Shown here in pieces: positions 45,430-53,807 of a stretch of 64,000 nt of DNA; the stretch's first letter is position 1; each line of letters starts with the position of its first letter. The position numbers were made by a program, and so were the translations under genes. Source of the DNA: Saprospiraceae bacterium (lineage in GTDB: Bacteria; Bacteroidota; Bacteroidia; Chitinophagales; Saprospiraceae); the NCBI GenBank assembly GCA_027488935.1, contig JAIYAP010000044.1, forward strand, positions 1 to 64,000, written 5' to 3'. Under the pieces are notes generated by a model. It searched no databases, was not told the origin of the DNA, and saw only the letters and a program-made list of their open reading frames with translations.

Positions 45430-46278
45430 ATGGTAATAATTGCCGATTGTGGCTCAACGAAATGTGATTGGTTGCTCATCAACAGCGGCCGCGACCAAAC
45501 CCTGGAAAACACGGTTGGTTTTAGTCCGTTTTTTCATACAACTGTTGAAATCAAAACCATCATAGAAACCCAATTGCTTCCGAAAATAGAGCCGGATGCG
45601 GTGACAGCGGTGTATTTTTATGGCACCGGGATACACGATGCGCACCGCACCGAAATTGTTTCTTTGGCTTTGCGTGCACTTTTTCCCAAAGCAGTTGTTG
45701 AAGTAGAGCATGATTTGTTGGCAGCCGCCCGCGCGACTTGTGGCCGAAGTGCAGGAATTGCCTGTATTTTGGGTACTGGTTCGAACAGTTGTTATTTTGA
45801 TGGACAAAAAATTCTGGATAACGTGCCTTCTTTGGGTTGGTTGTTAGGCGATGAAGGCAGCGGAACCTACCTGGGTAAAGCATTGCTGCGGGCCATGTTT
45901 TACCGGGAATTACCGGCCGATTTGCACCAGGCGTTTCTGGCCGCCCACCCGGAAGGCATGGATGCCATAAAAGATAAGGTGTATGAAAAAGGGGCAAACG
46001 CTTATTTAGCGACATTCACCCGTTTTCTGGGCGAATACGCGCAACATCCATTTGTGAAAAACCTTGTGGCACAGTGTTTGTCCGATTTTTTGGATCGGCA
46101 AGTACTTAAATACCAAGGTGCGCAGCAAGTGCCGGTTCATTTTGTTGGCTCGATTGCCTATCATTTTCAGGATATTCTGGTAAAATGTATGGAAGACCGA
46201 AAACTACGTCCGGGCATTATCGTGCGCAAACCCATTTATTCATTGGCCGATTACCACCAAAATACGGGTGTGGAATAG
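45430..46278 (+). CDS. BadF/BadG-type ATPase, N-acetylglucosamine kinase-like
   Basis: A 282-residue protein of the ASKHA fold. The first phosphate-binding motif is DCGSTKCDW (6-14). The second is ILGTGSNSCYFDG (about 113-125), and WLLGDEGSGTYLG (about 137-149) is characteristic of GlcNAc kinases and their Bacteroidota relatives. A third motif is VGSIAYHF near 240. It likely phosphorylates an amino sugar from cell-wall turnover. pfkA follows after 45 bases and a glucosaminidase is divergent, which together fit entry of recycled sugar into glycolysis. Substrate specificity is not proven by sequence. Confidence 0.82.
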   Translation: MVIIADCGSTKCDWLLINSGRDQTLENTVGFSPFFHTTVEIKTIIETQLLPKIEPDAVTAVYFYGTGIHDAHRTEIVSLALRALFPKAVVEVEHDLLAAARATCGRSAGIACILGTGSNSCYFDGQKILDNVPSLGWLLGDEGSGTYLGKALLRAMFYRELPADLHQAFLAAHPEGMDAIKDKVYEKGANAYLATFTRFLGEYAQHPFVKNLVAQCLSDFLDRQVLKYQGAQQVPVHFVGSIAYHFQDILVKCMEDRKLRPGIIVRKPIYSLADYHQNTGVE

Positions 46279-46323
46279 TCGCCAGAATACAACTAAACAC
46301 ATTGTTTCTCAAGTTTTTATAGT

Positions 46324-47313
46324 ATGTCGAAAGAAATCAAACGCATTGCTGTATTTACCTCAGGTGGAGATGCGCCGGGTATGAACGCAGCCATCCGCGC
46401 CATTGTGCGCAATGCCTTTAATAATGATTTGCACATTTACGGAATCATGCGGGGGTATGAGGGGATGATTGATGGCAATATTCGGCGACTCGAAACTACC
46501 GATGCCAGCAACATCATTCACCGGGGCGGTACCATCCTGAAAACTGCCCGTAGTATGCGTTTTCTAACACCAGAAGGACGTAAATTAGCCTATGAAACGC
46601 TAATAGACAATGATATCGACGGCCTGATTGCCATTGGAGGAAACGGTACTTTTACCGGTGCAAGCAAATTCATGGAAGAATATCCGGATATTCCCATTTT
46701 GGGCATTCCCGGCACCATCGACAATGATTTGTATGGTACCGATTTTACCATCGGTTTTGATACCGCAGTGAATACGGCCGTGCAAGCGGTGGATAAAATT
46801 CGCGACACCGCCGATTCGCACAACCGCCTCTTTTTTGTAGAGGTAATGGGGCGCCATTCCGGATACATTGCACTGCACACTGCGATTGCCGGTGGCGCTG
46901 GTGGCGTGTTGATTCCAGAAGAAGATTCATCGCTCGAAGACCTCGTAAAATTGCTGAAACGGGGCACAAAACGTTCCAAACTGTTTAGCATTGTCATCGT
47001 AGCTGAAGGGAATCAAATGGGCACGGTGTACGACATCGCCCAACAGATTTCTGAAAAAATTGAAGTGTACGATGATATTAAAGTTACGGTGATCGGACAC
47101 TTGCAACGGGGAGGCTCACCTTCCGCATTCGATCGCGTTTTGGCCAGTATCCTCGGATTTTCGGCAGTAGAAGCCCTGATGGCCGGTAAAACCGGCATGA
47201 TGGTGGGTATTAAAAACAATTCTATCCATTATACCCCATTTGACGATGCTATCAACAAGCGAAAACACATGAATAAAGACTTGTTACGTATGTCCCATAT
47301 CATGGCACAATAG
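46324..47313 (+). CDS. pfkA: ATP-dependent 6-phosphofructokinase
   Basis: A 329-residue glycolytic enzyme. It has GGDAPGMNA (14-22), GGNGT (105-109), PGTIDND (129-135) and MGRHSGY (about 174-180). Gly at the positions equal to E. coli Gly104 and in PGTIDND, rather than the Asp/Lys of the pyrophosphate type, indicates ATP as donor. The usual GGDGS is GGNGT here, with Asn in place of the Mg-linked Asp. I recall this variant from relatives but could not verify its effect. It follows the sugar-kinase-like gene and ends at a classic terminator (47335-47373). Confidence 0.93.
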   Translation: MSKEIKRIAVFTSGGDAPGMNAAIRAIVRNAFNNDLHIYGIMRGYEGMIDGNIRRLETTDASNIIHRGGTILKTARSMRFLTPEGRKLAYETLIDNDIDGLIAIGGNGTFTGASKFMEEYPDIPILGIPGTIDNDLYGTDFTIGFDTAVNTAVQAVDKIRDTADSHNRLFFVEVMGRHSGYIALHTAIAGGAGGVLIPEEDSSLEDLVKLLKRGTKRSKLFSIVIVAEGNQMGTVYDIAQQISEKIEVYDDIKVTVIGHLQRGGSPSAFDRVLASILGFSAVEALMAGKTGMMVGIKNNSIHYTPFDDAINKRKHMNKDLLRMSHIMAQ

Positions 47314-47334
47314 TTTGATCGTCAATGATTTATT

Positions 47335-47373
47335 AATGGCCTTTGTTCTGACAACAAAGGCCATTATTTTTTA
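47335..47373 (+). terminator. Rho-independent terminator after pfkA
   Basis: A perfect 13-bp stem (47335-47347 with 47353-47365) around ctgac is followed by ATTTTTTA. It lies 21 bases after the pfkA stop. Confidence 0.9.
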
Positions 47374-47472
47374 TCTTTATAACAGTTGTCTGATTTGTGT
47401 AAAAAAAATCGCCAAAACGAGTCATTTGCTTAAACTTAACCTCTACTTAAAATCGGACCCAAAAGGGTGCAG

Positions 47473-47481
47473 TAACTTTGC
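47473..47481 (+). promoter_or_regulatory. Predicted -7 box of the phosphate-locus first gene
   Basis: TAACTTTGC matches TAnnTTTGC exactly, 20 bases before the ATG at 47502. The leader would be very short and rules out an in-frame TTG at 47478 as the start. Confidence 0.5.
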
Positions 47482-47501
47482 CTTCATTTAAATTTTACCG
47501 T

Positions 47502-48458
47502 ATGAAGTCAATTAAACATGTTCTTTTCCTGGGTATTTTTCTTTACCCAATGCTGGTTTCTGCCCAATTGCTGGATACCACCCGCATCAAACAAACCGCT
47601 TTAGATGGCACCGTGCCTGTTTCTACCGATGATGCTGAACAACTGAACAACGCCATCGATAAGTTGTATGACGATGACCTCGACGCTGGTTGGGAAGGGG
47701 ACGAATTCAATGTAGCCATTACCGGCTTGCGTTTCAGAAACGTCAATGTGCCAAAAGGTGCAATCATTGATTCGGCTTATATTCAACTTTTTGCCCATGA
47801 AGACGAAGGCGATCCTGCGTTGATTACCATTCGAGCTGAAGCAGCCGACAGTGCAGTTACCTATAACGATGTTGACCTTATTACAGCGCGTCCAACTACC
47901 ACAGCTTCTGTTTTTTGGAATGTGACAGAAAATTGGGAAATTTGGACGCAATATCGCACCCCAGACCTTAAAAACCTGGTGCAAGAAGTGGTAAATCGCG
48001 CTGGTTGGAAAGCCGGTAATGCCTTGGCTTTTAGCCTTACCGGTCAAGACCAAGGCGCAAGCACCCTCGATAACGCCCGCGATATGGAATCTTTTGAAAA
48101 TGTAGAAGATCCAGATGATGGCGGCGACGGCTTGAACCACCCAGAGCGTATTCCTAAATTGTTCATTTACTACCGCTTAAGCACTTCAACCAAGCAATTA
48201 ACGGTGGTGAAAACACTAACGGTTGCGCCCAATCCTGTACATTCTGGCAATATTGCCCTGAATACAGCACCTTTTCAGGGACAAGATGCCGCAATCCGCT
48301 TGTTGGATGCCAATGGCCGTGCGTTACGCCAATGGAATTTTTCTAACCTGCAAGATGCTCGTACCAATTTGTCCGTTGAAGGTTTGCCTGCTGGCTTACA
48401 TTACCTCGAACTGCGTACCGCCCTTGAACTGGGTGTTGCTAAAGTGGTCCTGAAATAA
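47502..48458 (+). CDS. Secreted DNRLRE-like protein with T9SS tail
   Basis: A 318-residue exported protein (signal ending LVSAQ). The body resembles the DNRLRE beta-sandwich domain: GLRFRNVNVPKGAIIDSAYIQLFA (about 67-90), a middle WNVTENWEIW, and SLTGQDQGASTLDNARDME (about 185-203). Such domains occur in surface proteins that bind carbohydrate or act as modules of phosphatases and polysaccharide enzymes. The last 80 residues are a T9SS tail (VAPNPVHSGN to KVVLK). It is upstream of a TonB receptor, a phytase and an endonuclease, but a good terminator separates it, so it is its own transcript. No catalytic site was recognised. Confidence 0.7.
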   Translation: MKSIKHVLFLGIFLYPMLVSAQLLDTTRIKQTALDGTVPVSTDDAEQLNNAIDKLYDDDLDAGWEGDEFNVAITGLRFRNVNVPKGAIIDSAYIQLFAHEDEGDPALITIRAEAADSAVTYNDVDLITARPTTTASVFWNVTENWEIWTQYRTPDLKNLVQEVVNRAGWKAGNALAFSLTGQDQGASTLDNARDMESFENVEDPDDGGDGLNHPERIPKLFIYYRLSTSTKQLTVVKTLTVAPNPVHSGNIALNTAPFQGQDAAIRLLDANGRALRQWNFSNLQDARTNLSVEGLPAGLHYLELRTALELGVAKVVLK

Positions 48459-48484
48459 ATTTCCCACCACAATAAGTCTGTCTT

Positions 48485-48555
48485 CCGCCCTGTCTGTTTG
48501 TCCGCTTTTCCTTTGAAAAGTTTTGACAAATAAACAGGGCGGTATTTTTATTTTA
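48485..48555 (+). terminator. Long rho-independent terminator
   Basis: The arms 48485-48502 and 48525-48542 form an 18-position stem with two G-U pairs; the loop contains a smaller cttttc/gaaaag stem. TATTTTTATTTT follows. It ends the gene at 47502. Confidence 0.85.
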
Positions 48556-48605
48556 ATAAAGGGCTTTTGTGCAAGTTCAATCAAAAAAGTATAACTTATA
48601 AAAAT

Positions 48606-51473
48606 ATGACTGTAAATACATTGAGTCGGTATTGCCTGTTGGTAGTTGCGATTTTTTTGGCCACACAGGTGCAAGGCCAAAACAATCGCTCTATTTTTGG
48701 TAAAATCCAGGATGCCGAAACCCGCCAAGCACTGATTGGAGCAACCATTCAGGTATTGGGAACCAGCAACGGGATGGTCTCCGACGACCATGGGGCATTT
48801 CAACTCAATCAAATAGCCGTTTCAAAAGGCTTTCTTGTGGCCAGTTATATTGGTTATCAAGCAGATACAATTCCGTTCGCATTCGGTAAAGAAGATGCTT
48901 TGCTTAAAGTAATCTACCTGCGCTCCAGCAGTTTGATGCTGAAAAATGCGCTGGTGGAAGGACAACTTCAAGGTCAATTTCGCGCCCAAAAAGACCAACG
49001 CACTGCCTCGGGCATCAAAAACATTGTGGCCATCGAGCAAATGATAAAATTTCCCGACCTCAACGCTGCTGAATCCATCGGACGTTTGCCTGGGATTACC
49101 TTGCAACGCGACCAGGGCGAGGCGCGGTATGTGCAACTGCGTGGAACACCCCCCGAATTGTCCAATTTTAACATCAATGGCGAACAAATACCCGCTCCGG
49201 AAGGGGATGTACGCTATGTGGCGCTGGATGTAGTGCCCATCGATCAACTTGCATCCATTGAAATATCCAAAGCCCTCACGCCCGATCAGGACGGCGATGC
49301 CATCGGTGGTGCAGTCAACCTGGTTACGCGTACGGCTAAAGATACCATTCCTGAAATTCGGGCTGCTTTGGCCAGTGGTTATAACCGACTCAGCGAAAAA
49401 CCCCAATACAATGCCCAATTTGCATTCGGCCAACGCTCTGGGAAAGGCGGAAAGTTTGGTTTTTATGCCAATGCTTCGTTTTCGCGCGACCGTCGGTATG
49501 CTCATAATATGGAGTTTAACTTTAACGAATCCAAGTTTTCGGGCGATACTTCCTTGCGCCTCCACTATGACGATGTACAATTGCGGCATTACGATGTGAC
49601 CCGCCAACGCACTGGCCTGAGTGGTGCCTGGGATTATAAATTCAACCGCAACCACAAACTGGCACTCAACCTGCTCTACAACCGCCTCGACGATCAGGAA
49701 GTGCGGCGCAGGGTACGTTATAATATAGGCTCCGGTTTTTTAACCAGTGAAACCTCCTCCCGCGAAGCTTCCATCGACCGCGATGCACGAGATCGTCTTA
49801 AAATTCAAACGATCACCAGTGGTAATTTGCAAGGGACACATCAGTTTGACAATCAGCGTGTTACGCTGGATTATATGGTTAGTCTATCCAATGCGCGGGA
49901 AGATGTACCCGATCGCGTGGACGTTACTTTTCAAGCCAAGTTGATTAACCTTAATATTGACCTTTCTGAGCCCAATTGGCCCAGGGTAGGGTATCCGCGC
50001 AAGCAGGATTCCTTAAAAGTATTCAACTATACGAATTTTAAGTTTGACAAACTCTTGCAGCAAACGGTGCGTACCAACGACTGGAACCGCACTGCCCGCT
50101 TCAATTTGAGCCGCAATTACCTGCTTTCCGACCACCACCGGGGCGAAGTCAAAATTGGGGCAAAAGCCCGTTTAAAACACAAATACCGCGAAAGTGAAGG
50201 CAAAGTGTACCATAAGTATTTCCAGATATTTGCCGTAAACACCCCATTCGACAGCATCCGCCAGATTTACAATTCGGTGGGTCCTGCGTTGAGTCTTGCG
50301 TCGGTGTACGATGGTTTTAACGACCAAAACTTTTTGAACAGAGGGTATGAACTCGGGCCAACGCCCAATCCGGAACTGTCGAAGGATTTCTTTAATTTTT
50401 ACGCTCAAAATTTCAAATTACAAGAAAGCGATACCAAAACAGAGTCCTTTGCCGAAGATTTTTCTGCCGATGAGGCGATTTATGCCGGATATGGGATGAT
50501 CACCCACCGCTGGCGCGATTGGATGTTGTTGAGCGGTTTGCGGTATGAGCACACTCGAATTGATTACACGGGATATGACTTGCGTTTTTCACCGTTTTCG
50601 GACTTCTTTTTAGGGGCCGATACCTTGCGTACCAAGCAGCAATATGCCTTTTGGTTACCTCAATTTCACCTGAAATACAGTCCCGACGAACAAACCAACT
50701 ACAGGGCTGCACTCACCTGGACGTATTCGCGGCCCAATTTTGAGGACATTTTGCCCTACCGCCAAACAGAGCTTGATTCGCGTGAAATTACCCAGGGAAA
50801 TCCCGATTTGAAGTTTGCCCGTGCCGTAAATGTCGATTTACTTTGGGAAAAATACTTGCCAAAGGGTGGTGTGCTTTCAGCCGGGGTGTTTTATAAGCGT
50901 ATTGACGATTTTATTTACTATTTTGAACAACGGATACGCGTAAACGACATTAGTCGGCCAGGGTGGTATTTCGTAACCACCGCCCAAAATGGCTTAAAGG
51001 CCGATGTGGTGGGTGCAGAATTTAATTTTAACCATCAATTTTATCGTTTACCGGGCTTTTGGAAGTATTTTGGGGTGTATTGTAATTATACGTACACCTG
51101 GTCGCAAGCCATTATTGCCAACCGGGGTAACAAACAAGAAAAGATAAAACTGCCCGGACAGTCGCCCAATGCGCTCAATTTTTCACTTTATTATGAATCG
51201 CCCAAGTTTTATGTGCGCGTTTCAAGTGTGTTCAATGATGCATTTTTAGATGAATTGGGCATTCGCAAAAACTGGGACGTATATTATGACCGCAATTTGA
51301 ACATCGATTTGAATGTAAGTTACTATTTCACTAAACAATTTCAAATTTACCTTAATGGGGTGAATTTGCTCAACACGCCCTTGCGGTATTATCTTGGCGA
51401 ACCCAATCGCGTCAAACAGCAGGAGTTTTATTCACAATGGGCGCGTATTGGTTTACGCCTCACCATCCACTAA
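48606..51473 (+). CDS. TonB-dependent receptor, phytase-linked
   Basis: A 955-residue outer-membrane receptor. I chose the ATG at 48606, giving a signal peptide ending VQGQ. A carboxypeptidase-like regulatory domain (about 28-105) is followed by the plug domain (about 115-230; GRLPGITLQRD, VQLRGTPPELSNFNING, ISKALTPDQDGDAIGGAVNLVTR). A 22-strand type barrel ends in the aromatic strand QWARIGLRLTIH. The phytase gene starts within its stop codon (TAATG), so the two are coupled. TonB receptors paired with beta-propeller phytases are a recurring arrangement in Gram-negatives. The likely cargo is a phytate breakdown product or the metal-phytate complex. No SusD partner is present. Confidence 0.9.
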   Translation: MTVNTLSRYCLLVVAIFLATQVQGQNNRSIFGKIQDAETRQALIGATIQVLGTSNGMVSDDHGAFQLNQIAVSKGFLVASYIGYQADTIPFAFGKEDALLKVIYLRSSSLMLKNALVEGQLQGQFRAQKDQRTASGIKNIVAIEQMIKFPDLNAAESIGRLPGITLQRDQGEARYVQLRGTPPELSNFNINGEQIPAPEGDVRYVALDVVPIDQLASIEISKALTPDQDGDAIGGAVNLVTRTAKDTIPEIRAALASGYNRLSEKPQYNAQFAFGQRSGKGGKFGFYANASFSRDRRYAHNMEFNFNESKFSGDTSLRLHYDDVQLRHYDVTRQRTGLSGAWDYKFNRNHKLALNLLYNRLDDQEVRRRVRYNIGSGFLTSETSSREASIDRDARDRLKIQTITSGNLQGTHQFDNQRVTLDYMVSLSNAREDVPDRVDVTFQAKLINLNIDLSEPNWPRVGYPRKQDSLKVFNYTNFKFDKLLQQTVRTNDWNRTARFNLSRNYLLSDHHRGEVKIGAKARLKHKYRESEGKVYHKYFQIFAVNTPFDSIRQIYNSVGPALSLASVYDGFNDQNFLNRGYELGPTPNPELSKDFFNFYAQNFKLQESDTKTESFAEDFSADEAIYAGYGMITHRWRDWMLLSGLRYEHTRIDYTGYDLRFSPFSDFFLGADTLRTKQQYAFWLPQFHLKYSPDEQTNYRAALTWTYSRPNFEDILPYRQTELDSREITQGNPDLKFARAVNVDLLWEKYLPKGGVLSAGVFYKRIDDFIYYFEQRIRVNDISRPGWYFVTTAQNGLKADVVGAEFNFNHQFYRLPGFWKYFGVYCNYTYTWSQAIIANRGNKQEKIKLPGQSPNALNFSLYYESPKFYVRVSSVFNDAFLDELGIRKNWDVYYDRNLNIDLNVSYYFTKQFQIYLNGVNLLNTPLRYYLGEPNRVKQQEFYSQWARIGLRLTIH

Positions 51474-52582
51474 TGGTCATGAAAATCACCTATTTACCCA
51501 TAGTCTTTTTTTGCTTTTTGCTTTGTACTTCCTGCCATTCGGGTCAAAAAATACAAAAGCCCACGCCGCCAGAAGTAGCACGCGTAGAAGCACTTTTGGA
51601 AACCCCACCTGTTCCTGCGCTAACCGGCAAAGACGCTGCTGATGATCCTGCTATTTGGGTGCATCCCAGTCAACCACGCAATAGCCTGGTCATCGGTACG
51701 GTAAAACATTACGGACTGGAAGTGTACGACCTGCAAGGAAAATTGCGCAAATCGTACCAGATTGGAAATCCAAATAATGTCGATTTACGCTACGATTTTA
51801 CCTTAAAAAACGGCAAAAAAGTCGATTTCATCGCATTTTCAGACCGTGCAACCAACCAGGTGGCCATTTATTTCATTGATCCGGAAAAAGGCGAACTGAT
51901 CGAAAATCCAGCCCCCCGCATCCAGTCCAAACTAACCGAAGTGTACGGCATTTGCCTTTACCGCAGTGCCAAATCGGGCCTGTTTTATGTGTTTGTGAAT
52001 GGTAAAGACGGCGCCATGGAGCAATATCAATTGGCCCCGGAAGGCGAGGCGGGTATTGGCGGACGACTGGTGCGCACCTTTAAAGTAAAAACGCAGCCAG
52101 AAGGTTTGGTTGCCGATGACCAATTAGGCTTTGTGTACCTGGGAGAGGAGGATAAAGGGATTTGGAAATTGGCAGCAGAGCCAGACGCTCCCACCACCTT
52201 TACTTTTTTAGCGGAAAGTGTTCCCGCCGTTGGTCGGCCCATACAATATGACATTGAAGGTTTGGCGATTTTTCCAACCGGCCCACAAAGCGGGTATTTG
52301 ATCGCATCTTCCCAAGGCAACAATACTTATGCGGTATTTGACCGGACAGGCAACAACCGGTACCTGGGCAGTTTTGTGGTAGGGGACAACCGTGCAGCGG
52401 GGGTAGATGGTGTTGGCGATACCGATGGACTAGACGTAACCGCCCGCAACCTGGGCGGCGCTTTTGGTCAAGGCATGCTGGTGGTACAAGATGGATTCAA
52501 TGTGGATTCCACAGGACTTGCCTTACCGCAAAACTTCAAATTGGTGCCTTGGGCAAAAATTCAGACTTTACTGAAACGCTAA
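51473..52582 (+). CDS. Beta-propeller phytase, lipoprotein
   Basis: A 369-residue lipoprotein (signal ending LLCTSC). The opening DAADDPAIWVHP (about 48-59) and later VDLRYDF, LTEVYGICLY, GRLVRTFKVKTQPEGLVAD, YLGEEDKGIWKL and GVGDTDGLDV are the standard beta-propeller phytase motifs, covering the calcium and phosphate sites. It should release phosphate from inositol hexakisphosphate at the cell surface. The ATG at 51473 overlaps the TAA of the receptor gene; an ATG at 51479 is equally good for the signal. It ends at a bidirectional terminator shared with the convergent endonuclease gene. Confidence 0.9.
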   Translation: MVMKITYLPIVFFCFLLCTSCHSGQKIQKPTPPEVARVEALLETPPVPALTGKDAADDPAIWVHPSQPRNSLVIGTVKHYGLEVYDLQGKLRKSYQIGNPNNVDLRYDFTLKNGKKVDFIAFSDRATNQVAIYFIDPEKGELIENPAPRIQSKLTEVYGICLYRSAKSGLFYVFVNGKDGAMEQYQLAPEGEAGIGGRLVRTFKVKTQPEGLVADDQLGFVYLGEEDKGIWKLAAEPDAPTTFTFLAESVPAVGRPIQYDIEGLAIFPTGPQSGYLIASSQGNNTYAVFDRTGNNRYLGSFVVGDNRAAGVDGVGDTDGLDVTARNLGGAFGQGMLVVQDGFNVDSTGLALPQNFKLVPWAKIQTLLKR

Positions 52583-52586
52583 ATAC

Positions 52587-52618
52587 TAGACTTGTTGCTT
52601 TCCACCGCAACAAGTCTA
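52587..52618. terminator. Bidirectional terminator between phytase and endonuclease
   Basis: The arms tagacttgttgc (52587-52598) and gcaacaagtcta (52607-52618) pair perfectly over 12 positions. It abuts the stops of both convergent genes. Confidence 0.85.
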
Positions 52619-53740
52619 CTACCGAATCATCATAAAAGGCTGTGCCTCTGCAACTTGCTGCTGTTCGTTGGATAAAGTTACGATCCAAACGCCCTGGAAA
52701 TTTTGCGTGTTGGTCAATGTACTCAAATCCAAAGTGCATTGATAAGGCCCTGCAGGTACCGCCAGCATGGTCAGGCTGGTAACTTCCTGTCCCAACATAT
52801 TGACCAATCGGCATTGCAATTTGCCTGAAAATGGCAGGTTCAACTGGCAATTTAAGGTAGTAGTTGGGGTCGGGTTGGGATTCAGTTGCATTTGTAGCGG
52901 TTTGTTGTCAGGCGTTTCGTACACCCCGGTTGCACAAGCGGGTGGTACTTCCGGGCACCAGCTGCGGGCTGCCAACGTACAATCAAGCACAAAAGGATTG
53001 GGTTTTCCATCCTGATAAGCCGCAATTTGCCAGGTTTTGCGCAATTCAACCGAGTCGGCCGGATCCTGTTCATTCCATTTACACAGCGTAAGGCGCTGAA
53101 TTTCAAAGTAATTAGGGTCGGCGATGTTGGCCTGGGCGCGGTACATGGTATAAAAGTAAAATATAGACCGCGCCAAATCGCCCTTTACTTTTTCGCGGGG
53201 TTCGAACGCCGTGGCCCGGGATTCAGAATAGGCGTTAATATTCGTGGTTGGAACAGTGGTAAATATCTGATTATTGATAAACCATTTATCCACCTGCGTA
53301 TCCACAATATCCAGGTAAGGCTTATCTGCGCGCGCCTCATTTACAGGGATGCGGGCAGGGTAGAGGTGGTGCATATCACTTCGGGCATTGCCATCTGCTG
53401 CACCTTTGCCTTGTGGATAGGCGTGTTCGGTATTCATGCCATTGGTGCTGCCACCCAGGTAAATATACTGGGTAGGATCTTGATTAGGCGCAAGATATAA
53501 AGTATGACCGGAGTATATGCATCGAATGCTGTCATCGTCGGCAGCCAAAATTTTGGCATAGAGCGTATCGCGGGCATCGGCATAGGTAAGCACATTGACC
53601 GGGCGGTAGTGGCTGGCCAGGCTATCAATGAGTTCATCTCCAAACAGGTTAAAGAATACGTTTTCAAATCCCTGTTGGGCTTGAAGGGTGCTGTTACCGA
53701 GCAAAAAGAACAGAAAAATGAACTGGAAAGTGTTTTTCAT
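52619..53740 (-). CDS. Secreted endonuclease I with T9SS tail
   Basis: A 373-residue exported nuclease. I chose the ATG at 53740 for the signal peptide MKNTFQFIFLFFLLGNSTLQAQ. The endonuclease I domain (about 35-285) has the active-site segment GGSTNGMNTEHAYPQ (about 99-113) and SDMHHLYPAR (about 122-131), the His-Asn type metal site. KGDLARSIFYFYTMY and RLTLCKWNEQDP are also typical of the family. The last 80 residues form a T9SS tail. It would degrade extracellular DNA, giving nucleotides and phosphate. It is convergent with the phytase gene, which supports a shared theme of phosphate scavenging, though each has its own promoter. Confidence 0.9.
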   Translation of the reverse strand: MKNTFQFIFLFFLLGNSTLQAQQGFENVFFNLFGDELIDSLASHYRPVNVLTYADARDTLYAKILAADDDSIRCIYSGHTLYLAPNQDPTQYIYLGGSTNGMNTEHAYPQGKGAADGNARSDMHHLYPARIPVNEARADKPYLDIVDTQVDKWFINNQIFTTVPTTNINAYSESRATAFEPREKVKGDLARSIFYFYTMYRAQANIADPNYFEIQRLTLCKWNEQDPADSVELRKTWQIAAYQDGKPNPFVLDCTLAARSWCPEVPPACATGVYETPDNKPLQMQLNPNPTPTTTLNCQLNLPFSGKLQCRLVNMLGQEVTSLTMLAVPAGPYQCTLDLSTLTNTQNFQGVWIVTLSNEQQQVAEAQPFMMIR

Positions 53741-53807
53741 AGACAAGTAGACTGCGTGCTGTTTGGACGTTGGGCGCAAAGATAGGGCACAAAAACCAGG
53801 AAGTCTA

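Noticed and set aside
48822-49655. A 277-codon minus-strand frame inside the TonB receptor gene
   Set aside because: The receptor is unambiguous over the same DNA. The opposing frame has no family, promoter or start context.
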